Shown one piece after another: positions 51,704 through 60,474 of a stretch of DNA of 64,000 nt (the first letter of the stretch is position 1; every line of letters begins with the position of its first letter). Under the pieces are notes generated by a model, which was not told the DNA's origin, did not search any database, and was given only the letters and a program-made list of their open reading frames with translations. Position numbers and translations under genes: made by a program. The DNA is taken from assembly GCF_001984175.1 (NCBI RefSeq), contig NZ_MTQP01000046.1:1-64000 (forward strand). The letters are read 5' to 3'. The DNA comes from Saccharothrix sp. ALI-22-I (GTDB taxonomy: Bacteria; Actinomycetota; Actinomycetes; Mycobacteriales; Pseudonocardiaceae).

Positions 51704-52174
51704 TCAGCGGCGTCGGAAGCGCCCCAGGAAGCTCAGCACCTTGATCAGGACGATGATGATCAGGACGACGACGACCACCCACACCAAGATGTCGCCCAGG
51801 TCGGTGTCTTCGTCCGGGTTCGGTTGGAGCTGGCGGGGGCCGAACGCCTCCTGCATGTACTCCCTGGTGGCGTATCGGGTGGTGCCGTTGAGGGTGACCA
51901 CGACCTCGTCCACTTCTTCCGGGTAGGTGTGCCAGACGAGGCGGGCGATGTCGGCGCCCTCGTCGGTGACCGAGGGCTTGTTGGCCATGATGTCCACCGT
52001 GTCGAAGCCGTTGGTGTTGACGATGTGGCCGACCCCGACCTCGGTGTAGCCCGCATCCTCGATGCGGGATTCGAGTTTCTCCATTTCGGCGATCGAGACG
52101 CACCCCGCAGCTGCGAGGACGCAGAGCAGGACACCGAGTAATCGTGGTGATCGCCTACGGGCTGGATGTCTCAC
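51704..52174 (-). CDS. Predicted lipoprotein with a C-terminal membrane helix
   Basis: 156 residues. The GTG at 52174 follows AAGGAG by four bases and gives a basic N-terminus, a hydrophobic stretch (LLGVLLCVLAA) and a lipobox-like AAAGC. The body includes MEKLESRIEDAGYTEVGVGH, DIMANKPSVTDEGADIARLV and VVVTLNGTTRYATREYMQEA. The end is a long hydrophobic helix (DILVWVVVVVLIIIVLIKVL) with RRR. It may be cotranscribed with the small membrane gene upstream and thus PadR-controlled. Function unknown. Confidence 0.7.
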   Translation of the reverse strand: MRHPARRRSPRLLGVLLCVLAAAGCVSIAEMEKLESRIEDAGYTEVGVGHIVNTNGFDTVDIMANKPSVTDEGADIARLVWHTYPEEVDEVVVTLNGTTRYATREYMQEAFGPRQLQPNPDEDTDLGDILVWVVVVVLIIIVLIKVLSFLGRFRRR

Positions 52175-52214
52175 GTGGCTCCTTGAATGTCCGTCGAAGC
52201 ACGGCGATAAGCGG

Positions 52215-52471
52215 TCACGTCGCACCTGCGACACCATCGGTGCGCTGTTCGAGAGGCCGACGAAGATCCAGGCCGGCGACGGTGACGGACACCCAGGCCA
52301 GGGCGGTGTACGCCTCGGGAAAGTCGGCGGGTCGGTGAGTCCGAACCCGCGCAACCCCGCGCCGCAGCCGGCTGGCAGGCCGAACACCGCGGCGGCGATC
52401 GTCGACAGGATCAGGGCGGGTCGGCTCAGGCGGGACAACTCGGTGGCGGGGGTGGGTGGTGTCTGAATCAT
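52215..52471 (-). pseudogene. Small membrane protein, frameshifted
   Basis: From ATG 52471 the reading gives MIQTPPTPATELSRLSRPAL and a hydrophobic segment (ILSTIAAAVFGLPAGCG) up to LTDPPTFP. The matching continuation EAYTALAWVSVTVAGLDLRR lies one frame away and stops at 52215. One missing base near 52320 explains it. Full length would be about 85 residues with two helices. The start is 18 bases from a PadR palindrome. It may be a sequencing error rather than a true pseudogene. Confidence 0.55.
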
Positions 52472-52488
52472 GGGACACCTCGCGGTAG

Positions 52489-52507
52489 ATACTCCGTTTC
52501 GGAGTAT
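52489..52507. promoter_or_regulatory. PadR operator, box 1
   Basis: Perfect palindrome ATACTCCG-TTT-CGGAGTAT. It lies 18 bases before the divergent membrane gene and 47 before padR. Confidence 0.8.
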
Positions 52508-52511
52508 GTCT

Positions 52512-52530
52512 ATACTCCGGAACGGAGTAC
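52512..52530. promoter_or_regulatory. PadR operator, box 2
   Basis: ATACTCCG-GAA-CGGAGTAC, the same arms as box 1 apart from the last base. Centre-to-centre distance to box 1 is 23 bases, about two helical turns, suggesting cooperative binding of two dimers on one face of the DNA. Confidence 0.8.
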
Positions 52531-52553
52531 CTGACAAGACCGGGGAGGCGGAT

Positions 52554-53177
52554 TTGGCCGGTCGGACCAAGAAGCTCACCACCGTGTCCTACGGCATCCT
52601 GGGTCTGCTCGGACTGCGCCCGCACACGCCCTACGAACTGGCGCAGCAGTTCAGGCGCAGCGGCACGTTCTGGGCCTCGGCCGAGAGCGTGGTCTACAAC
52701 GAACCGAAGGCGCTGGTGGCGCACGGTCTGGCCTCGGCGGCCGCCGAGGCCGACGGCGGGCGGCGCCGCACCCGTTATTCGATCACCCCGGCCGGGCGTC
52801 GGGAGCTGCGCCGCTGGCTGTCCGACCCCGCCGTCGAACCGCAGTTCCAGTTCGACGCGATGATGAAGGTCCTGTTCTCCGACCTCGGTGACAAGGAGGA
52901 CCTGCTCGGCGCGATCGAGGCGATGCGCGCCTGGGCCGAGCGAACCCAGGCCGGCGCGGCCACGATCACGCACGACTACACGACCGGCGACGAGCCCTAC
53001 CCCGACCGGGCGCACATCGTCGGCCTGACGCAGGCATACCGGGTCGGACTGGCGCAGATGACCCGGCAGTGGGCGGACTGGGCCGAACAGCAGGTCCGGA
53101 ACTGGCCTGACACCCACAACGGCCCCGCCCCCGCCGACCTGCTGACCCGACTGGGCGCCGGCCGGACACCCTGGTAG
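52554..53177 (+). CDS. PadR-family transcriptional regulator
   Basis: 207 residues from a TTG preceded by GGGGAGG. The winged helix (TVSYGILGLLGLRPHTPYEL, FWASAESVVYNEPKALVAHG, RRRTRYSITPAGRREL) is followed by the coiled PadR C-terminal dimerisation domain (AIEAMRAWAERTQAGAAT). I reject the upstream ATG at 52506 because it lies inside operator box 1. The regulator probably represses itself and the divergent membrane/lipoprotein genes until a small phenolic or toxic compound binds. Confidence 0.85.
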   Translation: MAGRTKKLTTVSYGILGLLGLRPHTPYELAQQFRRSGTFWASAESVVYNEPKALVAHGLASAAAEADGGRRRTRYSITPAGRRELRRWLSDPAVEPQFQFDAMMKVLFSDLGDKEDLLGAIEAMRAWAERTQAGAATITHDYTTGDEPYPDRAHIVGLTQAYRVGLAQMTRQWADWAEQQVRNWPDTHNGPAPADLLTRLGAGRTPW

Positions 53178-53358
53178 CGCGCGGCGACCGGCGAACCTCC
53201 CCGCACCGTGCGCGTGACCCGCACGGCCGACTCTCGCGCGCCTTGCCCGAACACAACCACCCGGTAGTGCCTCTGATTGGCTCAGGGGCCTTACCCCAAG
53301 GCCGACCTTTTCGGTTCGGGGTGACGATGGCCCTTGATGGCGGGTGTATGCCGGTGAC

Positions 53359-54005
53359 ATGCGATATTCCGATGGTGGCGGTCTGACCGCGAAGCAGCGG
53401 GCACAGCGGGAGCGGGTGCGGTTGGAGGCCGCCGAGTTGTTCGCCCAGGGTGAGAGACCGTCGCAGGTGGCGCGGCGGCTACGGGTGTCCCGCAAGTCCG
53501 CCTACGCCTGGTACGCCCGCTGGCAGGGCGGCGGCGTGGAGGCCTTGTGGTCGAAGGGGCCGTCCGGGCGGCGGTCGCGGATGCGGCCGCAGTGGCGGGC
53601 GTGGCCGGCGACGGAGCTGGACAAGGGACCGGCCGCGCACGGTTGGACCGAGGACCAGGGGGGACCCTGGCCCGGGTGGGCACCGTGATCGCCCGGGGTT
53701 TCCATGTCCGGTTCGACCTGGCGCATCCTGCGGCAGATGGGCTTCACGGTGCAGGTCGGGGTGCGGCGGGCCGCCGAACGCAACGAGCGGGATGTGACCA
53801 CGTGGGTGCGAAAGACCTGGCCACGGGTGGGAAAACGGTAAGGGACCGGGATGCGTGGCAGTGCTTCGTCGACGAGTCCGGGCAGTTGCCGCGCCCGCCG
53901 AGGGCACGCACCTGGTCCCGCCGCGGCCACCCGCCCGTGTGGTTGTGGCGCGTGGCGATCATGGCGGCCGATCCTGGTGAGCAGTCGATTGAGATCGTGG
54001 GCGCA
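53359..54005 (+). mobile_element. IS630-family transposase remnant
   Basis: The N-terminal part is readable (LTAKQRAQRERVRLEAAELF, VARRLRVSRKSAYAWYARWQ), then the frame changes repeatedly: LARVGTVIARGFHVRFDLAH, GVRRAAERNERDVTTWVRKT and [20 protein letters not shown] (start of the DDE core). It ends where the right-hand IS481/IS3-like fragment begins. Non-functional. Confidence 0.75.
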
Positions 54006-54441
54006 GGATCGTCGCCGTTGGCCAGAGGTCTTCCCGGTCACTCCGGGCACCCTGCTCGCCTGGCACCGCAAACTCGTGGCCCGCAAGTGGGACTACTCCG
54101 CGCGGCGACCTACCGGACGCCCACCGACACGAGCGGCGATCAAGACGCTCGTGCTGCGGCTCGCCGGAGAGAACCCGCGATGGGGGCACCGACGGATCCA
54201 GGGTGAACCGGCTCGGCCACCGCATCGCCCACTTGACGGTCTGGCGGATTCTGCACGAAGCGGGCATCGACCCGGCGCCGCACCGGCCCGACCTGGCGGG
54301 AGTTCCTCACCGCCCAGGCCGAGAGCATCATCGCTGCGGACTTCTTCCACCTGGACACCGTGCTCGGCAAACGCCTCTACGCACTGGCCTTCCTCGAACA
54401 CGGCACCAAGCGCCTGCACATCACCGGCGTCACCGCCTGCT
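54006..54441 (+). mobile_element. Internal part of an IS481/IS3-like element
   Basis: Corresponds to about 50749-51201 of the intact copy, starting at GGATCGTCG and ending after CATCACCGGCGTCACCGCC. It encodes [20 protein letters not shown] and [20 protein letters not shown] with frameshifts between. It takes up just where the fragment at 46081-46353 stops. Confidence 0.8.
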
Positions 54442-54469
54442 GCACGCCAATGACCGACTTGCCCACAGG

Positions 54470-54502
54470 ACGAAGCCCCTCCGCGCAGCGAAGGGGCTTC
54501 GT
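54470..54502 (-). terminator. Hairpin terminator downstream of the metalloprotease
   Basis: Eleven-base arms ACGAAGCCCCT and AGGGGCTTCGT with an eleven-base loop, about 120 bases past the stop at 54626. Confidence 0.7.
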
Positions 54503-54625
54503 CGTGCTCGGTGTACAGGTGCCGCTAGCTCAGGACCCGGAAGGTCGCGTCAACCCGTTCGGTGGCCGCTACCGGTCCGGGAGGTTGTACGACTGGAGCC
54601 GGTTGATCCCCGCCGTCGGTGGTGC

Positions 54626-55747
54626 CTAGCCGCAGTTGGGGCGGTACACCATCCGATTGGAGCAGCTCGCGAGGTTCCAGTTCCTCGCGAGGAACGACCC
54701 GGCCGGCGGGTTCGGGTGGAAGTAGTCGTTGACGTTGCAGTCCCAGTAATAGTCCAGGTTCCCGTTCGGAGACGGGCACACGTTCGAGCGGTAGTTCCCC
54801 GAGTTGGGACCGCCGTCCTTGTAGCACATGACATCGGCGTCGTCGTTGCAGTGACCGGCGCCCGAGGTGTTGGGCGCGTTCGGGAGCACAGCGCCCATCG
54901 AGTGCCCCTGCTCGTGCAGCATGTAGGTGAAGGGGCACCGCCCGTAGACCACCGCGATGCCGGGCGCATTGTTGACGGCGTTCTCCACGCCGGGCCGCGT
55001 GTCGCCGCTGCCGTAGGCGACGCCACCGCCGCAACCACCGTCTCCCCAGTACACGACGTTGTCCTGACCGGTGATCCGCTGGCCCTGGCGCGCAACCTCC
55101 TGGTCGATGGCGCCGATGTCGCTGTTGTTGTGGCTGCTGCGCAGGACTCGGACGGCGGGCTGGCCCGCGGAGTCGCACGCGACGCGCAGCGACAGGTCCC
55201 CGCTGTACTGCGCGGCGCGGTTCGACACCATGTCGTTGGACTGGATGAAGTGCTGCCTGATCAGCGGGACCATCGCCGCCGACGCGTCGGGTGCGCCGGC
55301 GGGGATCATGTAGACGAGCTGGATCCGGTACGAGTCCGGAGCGCAGTAATGAGAACGCGCGGCCAGGGACGTGATCGCCGGCGAGGTCACCGTGTCCCGA
55401 GCGCCCTTGTCTTTGGGGAGCGGGGCGTCGAAGTGAGTCACCTGGTCGCCGTACGCGGTGCGTACCTTGAACTGGCCGTTGCCGATCGCGCACACACGGT
55501 CGCCCAGTCCAGGCTTGGGTGCGAACTCATCGGCACGTTGGCAACGCTCTGCAGCCGGCGTCGACTGCTCATGCGAGTGCGGAGCCGTGCCGTCGGCGTG
55601 GGCGTGGTCATCGAGGGCATGGCCGGGGTCGGCGACGACGGCAGCGACTGGAACCGGGGTGCTGGCGGCAGCCGCACCGGGCAATGCCAGGACAGAAGCG
55701 ATGGTCGCGCCAGACCCGATCATCGCGAGAAGCTTCTTTATAGGCAC
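54626..55747 (-). CDS. Secreted zinc metalloprotease-like protein
   Basis: 373 residues. A GTG start follows GGAGG. The signal peptide (LLAMIGSGATIASVLALPGAAA) is followed by a His-rich propeptide-like segment and a catalytic region with HEQGH (278-282), an HExxH zinc motif in YMLHEQGHSMGAV. The usual third ligand position is a leucine, so the third ligand must lie elsewhere. Cysteine-rich segments (GGCGGGVAYG, AGHCNDDADVMCYKDGG, CPSPNGNLDYYWDCNVNDYF) suggest several disulfides. It should be an extracellular protease of an actinomycete-specific group. Confidence 0.8.
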   Translation of the reverse strand: MPIKKLLAMIGSGATIASVLALPGAAAASTPVPVAAVVADPGHALDDHAHADGTAPHSHEQSTPAAERCQRADEFAPKPGLGDRVCAIGNGQFKVRTAYGDQVTHFDAPLPKDKGARDTVTSPAITSLAARSHYCAPDSYRIQLVYMIPAGAPDASAAMVPLIRQHFIQSNDMVSNRAAQYSGDLSLRVACDSAGQPAVRVLRSSHNNSDIGAIDQEVARQGQRITGQDNVVYWGDGGCGGGVAYGSGDTRPGVENAVNNAPGIAVVYGRCPFTYMLHEQGHSMGAVLPNAPNTSGAGHCNDDADVMCYKDGGPNSGNYRSNVCPSPNGNLDYYWDCNVNDYFHPNPPAGSFLARNWNLASCSNRMVYRPNCG

Positions 55748-56023
55748 TCAGACCTCCAAGAGATCAGGCAGGGTTGCGTGTAGGCCGAGCCGGATAGCGA
55801 CGGCCGGATAGGCGGCGGCCGGACAGTGCGCGGGTGGAGTGGCTCCCGGTGTGCGACTGCGCACGTCGGAGACCTCGCGGTCACAAGAAGTACGGCGTGG
55901 TCACAGGAAGGACGAGCGGCGCTGCCCCGGTCACGGATTCGGTCGCGAGCTCTGACGATGATCTTGTGCTGGGCGAGCAGGTCCGGTCTCGGGCGCGAAC
56001 CGCGTCGTGCCGATGTAGAAGGA

Positions 56024-56324
56024 CTACGGGTGCTCCCACTGCGACAAGACGTTGTTCGGGTCGAAGTTGTACGGCGAGGGAGCGGACGCGAAATCGGTCC
56101 CCGACCGCTCTCCCCACGGGAGTGGGAAAGTTGGCGGATTCACGGGTGCGGCCCTGGACTCAGTGCACTTCTCCGGTCTGCTGCCACCGGGCCGGGATGT
56201 AGACCGATTGCGCCACCGCGGTCGCGGTCGGTTGTGCCAGCACGGCTGCAGGCACATCCACGAACAGCGCCGCGAGCACCGCACCGGTGCTCCGCGATCG
56301 CTTGCCTCGCGTGTCGGACGTCAT
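56024..56324 (-). pseudogene. Remnant of a small secreted protein
   Basis: An ATG at 56324 opens a signal-like N-terminus (MTSDTRGKRSRSTGAVLAAL, FVDVPAAVLAQPTATAVA) that stops at 56160. Protein-like sequence resumes in another frame (PSPYNFDPNNVLSQWEHP, stop at 56024). Together they suggest a secreted protein of about 100 residues broken by an indel. Not recognised. Confidence 0.3.
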
Positions 56325-56833
56325 TGTTCGACAACACCTCTCGTCGACTCGTACGGAGTGGCGCGAGATGATGGCGGATCCCACGCCGAAGTCAGGTATC
56401 CGCCGAGCATGGACGACGAAAACACTTTCGGCAAGAGGTCGACGAGGCTGTCGAACGAAGCCTTTGCGTTCGACTGGCCGCATCGACGCCCGTTTGATCC
56501 AGCCAGGCGGGCGACGCCACCGAATTGGTCGACACGACACGGAAGAATATACGGGCTGATCTGCGCATCGGTTGAGCATCGCCGGGGCGCGACGCCGGTC
56601 GAAAAGGATCACCCGGTAGGTCGTCGAATGTCGATTCGACGACGACTTCGCTCTTGGCCTGCTGCCGGCCATGGCCCTCGCCGCCACCCTCGACCTGGAC
56701 TCACCCCGTTCGACCGCGACGGTGGTGGGCTGGCTGGTGTTGGCCGTCGTCGGCGTCGTATGGGGAGGCAACTGCTTCGTCGGGCGTATCTACCGCGTCA
56801 AACCGTGGGTCAGCCCGGCGGTGAGGAACGCGA
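56325..56833 (+). other. 509 bases with possible gene fragments only
   Basis: An ORF from ATG 56409 (MDDENTFGKRSTRLSNEAFA) and one from 56671 with a hydrophobic helix (TVVGWLVLAVVGVVWGGN) look partly protein-like, but both run into unrelated reading and neither has a recognised domain. The second overlaps the TetR remnant, so at least its end is not real. Confidence 0.25.
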
Positions 56834-57290
56834 TCAGTAGTTTCTCGCACCATCGCGTGAATCGGCGGTCCGGTCTGCTGACAGGTGCCACCGGACTTCG
56901 TTGAACGTGGCCGCCTGCTGCACCGCCAACAACGTGAGCATGCTGGTGTACCCGAACAGGATCGTGTCGTCGTCCAGGTCGGGCAACGCCTCTCGCAGAG
57001 CGTCGAGGTAGCGACCCTCGACCGGGTCCACCTGGTCGACGAACAACTGCCGGATCCGCGGACTCGGGTCGAACAACACCCGGCCGATGAACTTCGTCAC
57101 CGCCGGCCCTCGATCGCCGTGGTGGTCGATCAGCTCCAGGCCGGGTTCGACGAACGCCCGGACCAGCCGCTCGACCAAAGGCCCGGCGTCGATGGGCTGC
57201 ACCAGGGTGTCCTCGGTGCGCGGATCGGCCTCGGCAAGTCGTCGACGAGCCAGCTGGTCGACGAGCCAGCTGGTCGACGTGCCGGCGGTC
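56834..57290 (-). pseudogene. TetR-family regulator, C-terminal ligand-binding domain only
   Basis: RRLAEADPRTEDTLVQPIDA, AVTKFIGRVLFDPSPRIRQL, VDPVEGRYLDALREALPDLD and LFGYTSMLTLLAVQQAATFN form the helical C-terminal domain of a TetR regulator. The helix-turn-helix N-terminus is absent; upstream of about 57290 the frame encodes unrelated residues. A 16-base tandem duplication lies at the broken end. Confidence 0.6.
57241..57272. repeat. Tandem duplication of 16 bases
   Basis: Two perfect copies of GTCGACGAGCCAGCTG followed by a partial third. Sixteen is not a multiple of three, so the duplication shifts the frame of the TetR remnant. Confidence 0.8.
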
Positions 57291-57515
57291 GTGCAGCGGA
57301 AGATCCTTTCTGCATCACCAGCGGAGCCGCCAAGTGATCCCGGACCGAAGGGCTCGGTCTCCGCACAATCGCGGACGCGTCGAGGAATCCCTTGCGCCAC
57401 AGGGACTATCGCGCACAGCATTTGGGCGTAGCGCGGTAACGGCGCGGTGCTGGGCTTCGATCTCCGGCGTGGAACCGGGGCCGACCGAGGCTCCGCGAGA
57501 TGGGACGGGCGCTCG

Positions 57516-57938
57516 ATGTTTTCCAGTGATCCGGCACGGTGCAGATCCGGTACGGTGGCGGCACGGTTGTTCGCGGTCGTCGTGTTCGCCGCGGCACTGG
57601 TGGTCGCGCCCGTCGCGTGGCGTGGGTCGGTGGCGGTCGCGGCGACCGCGTTCACCGACGTCCCGACGACAGCGACGGTCGGCACGCCCTACACGTTCTC
57701 CGGCACCGTCACCGACGAGAGCCCTGTCGCCGAGGTCGAAGTGTCCACCGACGGCGGCGTGGCGTGGCGGGCGGCCACGTGGCAGGTCGGACAAGCGGCG
57801 TGGAGCCACACGTTCACGCCGTCGGGTTCGGGGACCGCGCAGTTGCGGGTCCGCGCGCTCAACGCGGCGGAGGACGTGGTCGGCGAGGCTTCCGCGGAGA
57901 CGTCGGTCGCGGCACGGGTCTGCCCGTGCGGGCGATGA
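57516..57938 (+). pseudogene. Secreted Ig-like-domain protein cut off by an IS end
   Basis: 140 residues from ATG 57516. A signal peptide (LFAVVVFAAALVVAPVAW) and one Ig-like domain (GTPYTFSGTVTDESPVAEVE, WSHTFTPSGSGTAQLRVRAL) are followed by VAARVCPCGR and a stop at the solitary IS end. The CPCG sequence is where such proteins usually continue into a DUF4082-type domain, so the C-terminal part is missing. The IS end at 57933 supplies the stop. Confidence 0.6.
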
Positions 57939-57956
57939 CTTTTCGAGCGGCACAGG
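57933..57956. repeat. Solitary right end of the IS481/IS3-like element
   Basis: The same 24 bases as the right terminal repeat of the intact IS (51642-51665), starting CGATGACTTTTCGAGCGGCA, but without any transposase sequence to its left. The flanks are a secreted-protein gene and an ISL3 fragment. Confidence 0.85.
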
Positions 57957-58437
57957 CTACCGCGGGACCAACCGCACTGTGCGACGGCTGCTGCAAAGCT
58001 GGCGCAGCAATGCAACCCCACCCAGCGCCACGCCGGTATCGACGCCCAAACCGCGCCAGGTCACCGGATGGATCATCCGCCCCGCCGCGAAACGGACCGA
58101 GCAGGAACATGCCGACCTCGCCCGGATCCTCGAGCGCTGCACGACCCTGCGCGCCGTCGATCAGTTGGTCAGCGACTTCGCCGGCATGCTCCGCCACCGC
58201 CAAGGCCAGCACCTGGACACCTGGATCGCCACCGCCAAGGCCAGTGACATCTCCCAGATCCAGGGATTCGCAGCCGGCCTGCTCAAGGACTATGACGCCG
58301 TACGCAACGGACTCACCCTCACCTGGAGCAGCGGCGCTGTCGAGGGAGCCGTCTGTAAACTCAAGTCGATCAAGAGACAAATGTTCGGCCGCGCCAACTT
58401 CGACCTTCTCCGGCGCCGCGTTCTACTGAGCGAATGA
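57957..58437 (+). mobile_element. ISL3-family transposase, C-terminal part
   Basis: NRTVRRLLQSWRSNATPPSA is followed by AKRTEQEHADLARILERCTT, DLVSDFAGMLRHRQG-like core residues and the diagnostic WSSGAVEGAVCKLKSIKRQM with FGRANFDLLRRRVLLSE at the end. The N-terminal zinc-binding part is missing; its left edge is the solitary IS end. Confidence 0.8.
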
Positions 58438-58559
58438 CCGGTTCCCCAGTGGGATCACGGACTTTGCGCCAGAGCCAGCTTCGCATTTCCGCCGTCAGAC
58501 CAGTCATCTCACCAAGCGCCGACGGTGGTACGGACCTGGTCGTGTGCCGGCGACCGGGG

Positions 58560-59624
58560 TCAGCGTGACTGCTGCCGGTAGGTGTGCGGGCTCACGCCGA
58601 ACCAACGCCGCACCGCACGGTGGAAGGCGCTGTAGTCGCTGAAGCCGAGCAGGAACGCCACGTCACTGAGCGCATGACCGGGCTCGGCCAGGTATCGAGC
58701 GGCTGACCGGCGGCGGATGTCGTCGAGCAACGCCTGGAACGAGGTGCCTTCGTCCTTCAACCGGCGGTACAAGGTCTGGCGGCTCATTCCGAGGGCGCGC
58801 GCGGTCCGATCGACACCGGCGGGGCCGTGCGGGAGCTGGTGCAGGATGCTCTCCTGGACCCGTCGACGGTACGGCCCGGCGGCGTCGGCCCGCTCCAGCA
58901 GCGCGTTGGCGTGCTCGGTCAAGACACGGCCGACGTACGGCTGCGCTCGTGGCGAGGGCAGGTCCAGTACGGTCGACGGAAACGTCACGCTGTCCTCCGT
59001 CTGGCCGAAGCGCGCGGCATCGCCGAAGACGACCCGGTATTCGGCGACGTACGCCGGCGGTGGGTGGCGGAACCGCGCGATCACCGGGTCGAATACGCCG
59101 CCGGCCAGCTGTCGGAGCGTCATGACCGTCTCGGCCAACGCCATCTCGACGCCCTGGACGGTCGCCAGGTCGGGGTCGGTCCTGCCGTAGACCAGTTCCG
59201 CGGTGGGATCCCGTCGCCGCAGCGTGAGACTGATCCCCGTCCCGAGCAGGTTGGCGTACCGGACAACCTGGTGGATGCCGTCGCCGACGGTGCGGCTGTG
59301 CGCGGCCAGGTGCCCGACGATCCCGACGTCGCCGCCATCTCCCCGGCACTGCGCGGCCAGGTGCAGCGCGATCGCGGGGTCGTCGGTGAGCTGCGGCGAC
59401 TCCCGCTCCAACCGGGCCAGGTGGCGGAGCGGTAGCTGCTCGTCCGGGTCGGTCAGCCGGTCGAGGCCGAACCCGAGCGTGCGCTCGATCGCCGCCGGGT
59501 CGGCGCCGGCGCCGGACAGCAATGCGACCATGTTGCCGACCAGCGCCGCGCAGATCGTCGCAGGGTGTGTCACCGTCGCCGTCCAGTCCTGGTACCAGAT
59601 GCCAGAATGCTGTAACCGGAGCAC
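58560..59624 (-). CDS. AraC-family transcriptional regulator
   Basis: 354 residues. The N-terminal half is the arabinose-binding-like domain of the OruR/ArgR-type subgroup (LGFGLDRLTDPDEQLPLRHL, SRTVGDGIHQVVRYANLLG). The C-terminal half is an HTH_18 domain (ARALGMSRQTLYRRLKDEGT, DVAFLLGFSDYSAFHRAVRR, WFGVSPHTYRQ). It is transcribed divergently from a membrane protein gene 36 bases away, so it probably controls that gene. Confidence 0.88.
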   Translation of the reverse strand: MLRLQHSGIWYQDWTATVTHPATICAALVGNMVALLSGAGADPAAIERTLGFGLDRLTDPDEQLPLRHLARLERESPQLTDDPAIALHLAAQCRGDGGDVGIVGHLAAHSRTVGDGIHQVVRYANLLGTGISLTLRRRDPTAELVYGRTDPDLATVQGVEMALAETVMTLRQLAGGVFDPVIARFRHPPPAYVAEYRVVFGDAARFGQTEDSVTFPSTVLDLPSPRAQPYVGRVLTEHANALLERADAAGPYRRRVQESILHQLPHGPAGVDRTARALGMSRQTLYRRLKDEGTSFQALLDDIRRRSAARYLAEPGHALSDVAFLLGFSDYSAFHRAVRRWFGVSPHTYRQQSR

Positions 59625-59660
59625 ATGCTACTGACCGCGGCAGGCTCCTAGTTTCGGAAC

Positions 59661-60227
59661 ATGAGATCGAGAAGGCCCCTCACCGGCCTCGTCCTTGGCC
59701 TGCTGATCATGGTGCCCGGCGGCATAGTCACCGAACAGGTATTCGCCCGGGTCCACTACCCGGGTGCCGGGTTCGGTGGTGTGCCGCTCAGCTTCGACCT
59801 CCAGCACAAGTACGACGCCCTCGATACGCTGGAGCGCAACGGGACCCTCGACCAGTTCGTCCTCGTCCAAGCCCTTGACGTCACCATCATCGTCGGCACA
59901 CTGCTGGTTTTCACCGCGGTGACACTGCTCGCCGCCCGCCGCCAGAACGCCGGAGCCTGGGTACGCCGGCTGGGCCGGCTCACCACTGCCGCCTTTGTCC
60001 TGGCGCCCACGATGGACGCGAGCGAGAACGTCTCCATGCTCGCGCTGATCGCCTTCCGCGACCGGCATCCGGACTGGCTCAACTTCCTGCAATCGTCCTG
60101 CACGCTCGGGAAGACGGTGTTCTTCATCGCGGGCTGGTGTGGCCTCGCCGTCCTCCTCGCCACCTGGGCGATCGATGCGATAAGCGGCGGTAGGACCTCA
60201 AAGCGCAACGCTACAAATCGATCGTGA
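59661..60227 (+). CDS. Four-helix membrane protein
   Basis: 188 residues with predicted helices around LTGLVLGLLIMVPGGIVTE, LDVTIIVGTLLVFTAVTLLA, TTAAFVLAPTMDASENVSML and TVFFIAGWCGLAVLLATWAI. The conserved-looking polar motif PTMDASENVSM lies inside the third helix. The divergent AraC gene suggests inducible expression. No named family recognised. Confidence 0.7.
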   Translation: MRSRRPLTGLVLGLLIMVPGGIVTEQVFARVHYPGAGFGGVPLSFDLQHKYDALDTLERNGTLDQFVLVQALDVTIIVGTLLVFTAVTLLAARRQNAGAWVRRLGRLTTAAFVLAPTMDASENVSMLALIAFRDRHPDWLNFLQSSCTLGKTVFFIAGWCGLAVLLATWAIDAISGGRTSKRNATNRS

Positions 60228-60474
60228 AGACTGGGTTGACCGATGTCTTGTCGGAAACGATGGCGGCGCGGAGGCGAGCAGGCTTTGGCCTCGACAGGGC
60301 CGGGCGGCTCCCCGATGCCGACTGGACGAGTCGCGGTTACGACGACTGGCCGACGCGCGGGACATAGGCCCTGCGGTGCACGGCTTCGGCGCCGACCAGC
60401 GGTGGACCTGAGGTTCCCCCGACAGCTCGGAGGCTTTCCAGACATGGTCCGATAGGGCCTGAAGGGAGTCGTCC

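Noticed and set aside
52506..52553. ATG start for PadR
   Set aside because: It lies inside a perfect operator palindrome and lacks a ribosome-binding site, whereas TTG 52554 has GGGGAGG at the right distance.
57241..57272. Possible CRISPR-like repeat
   Set aside because: It is a head-to-tail 16-base duplication without spacers.
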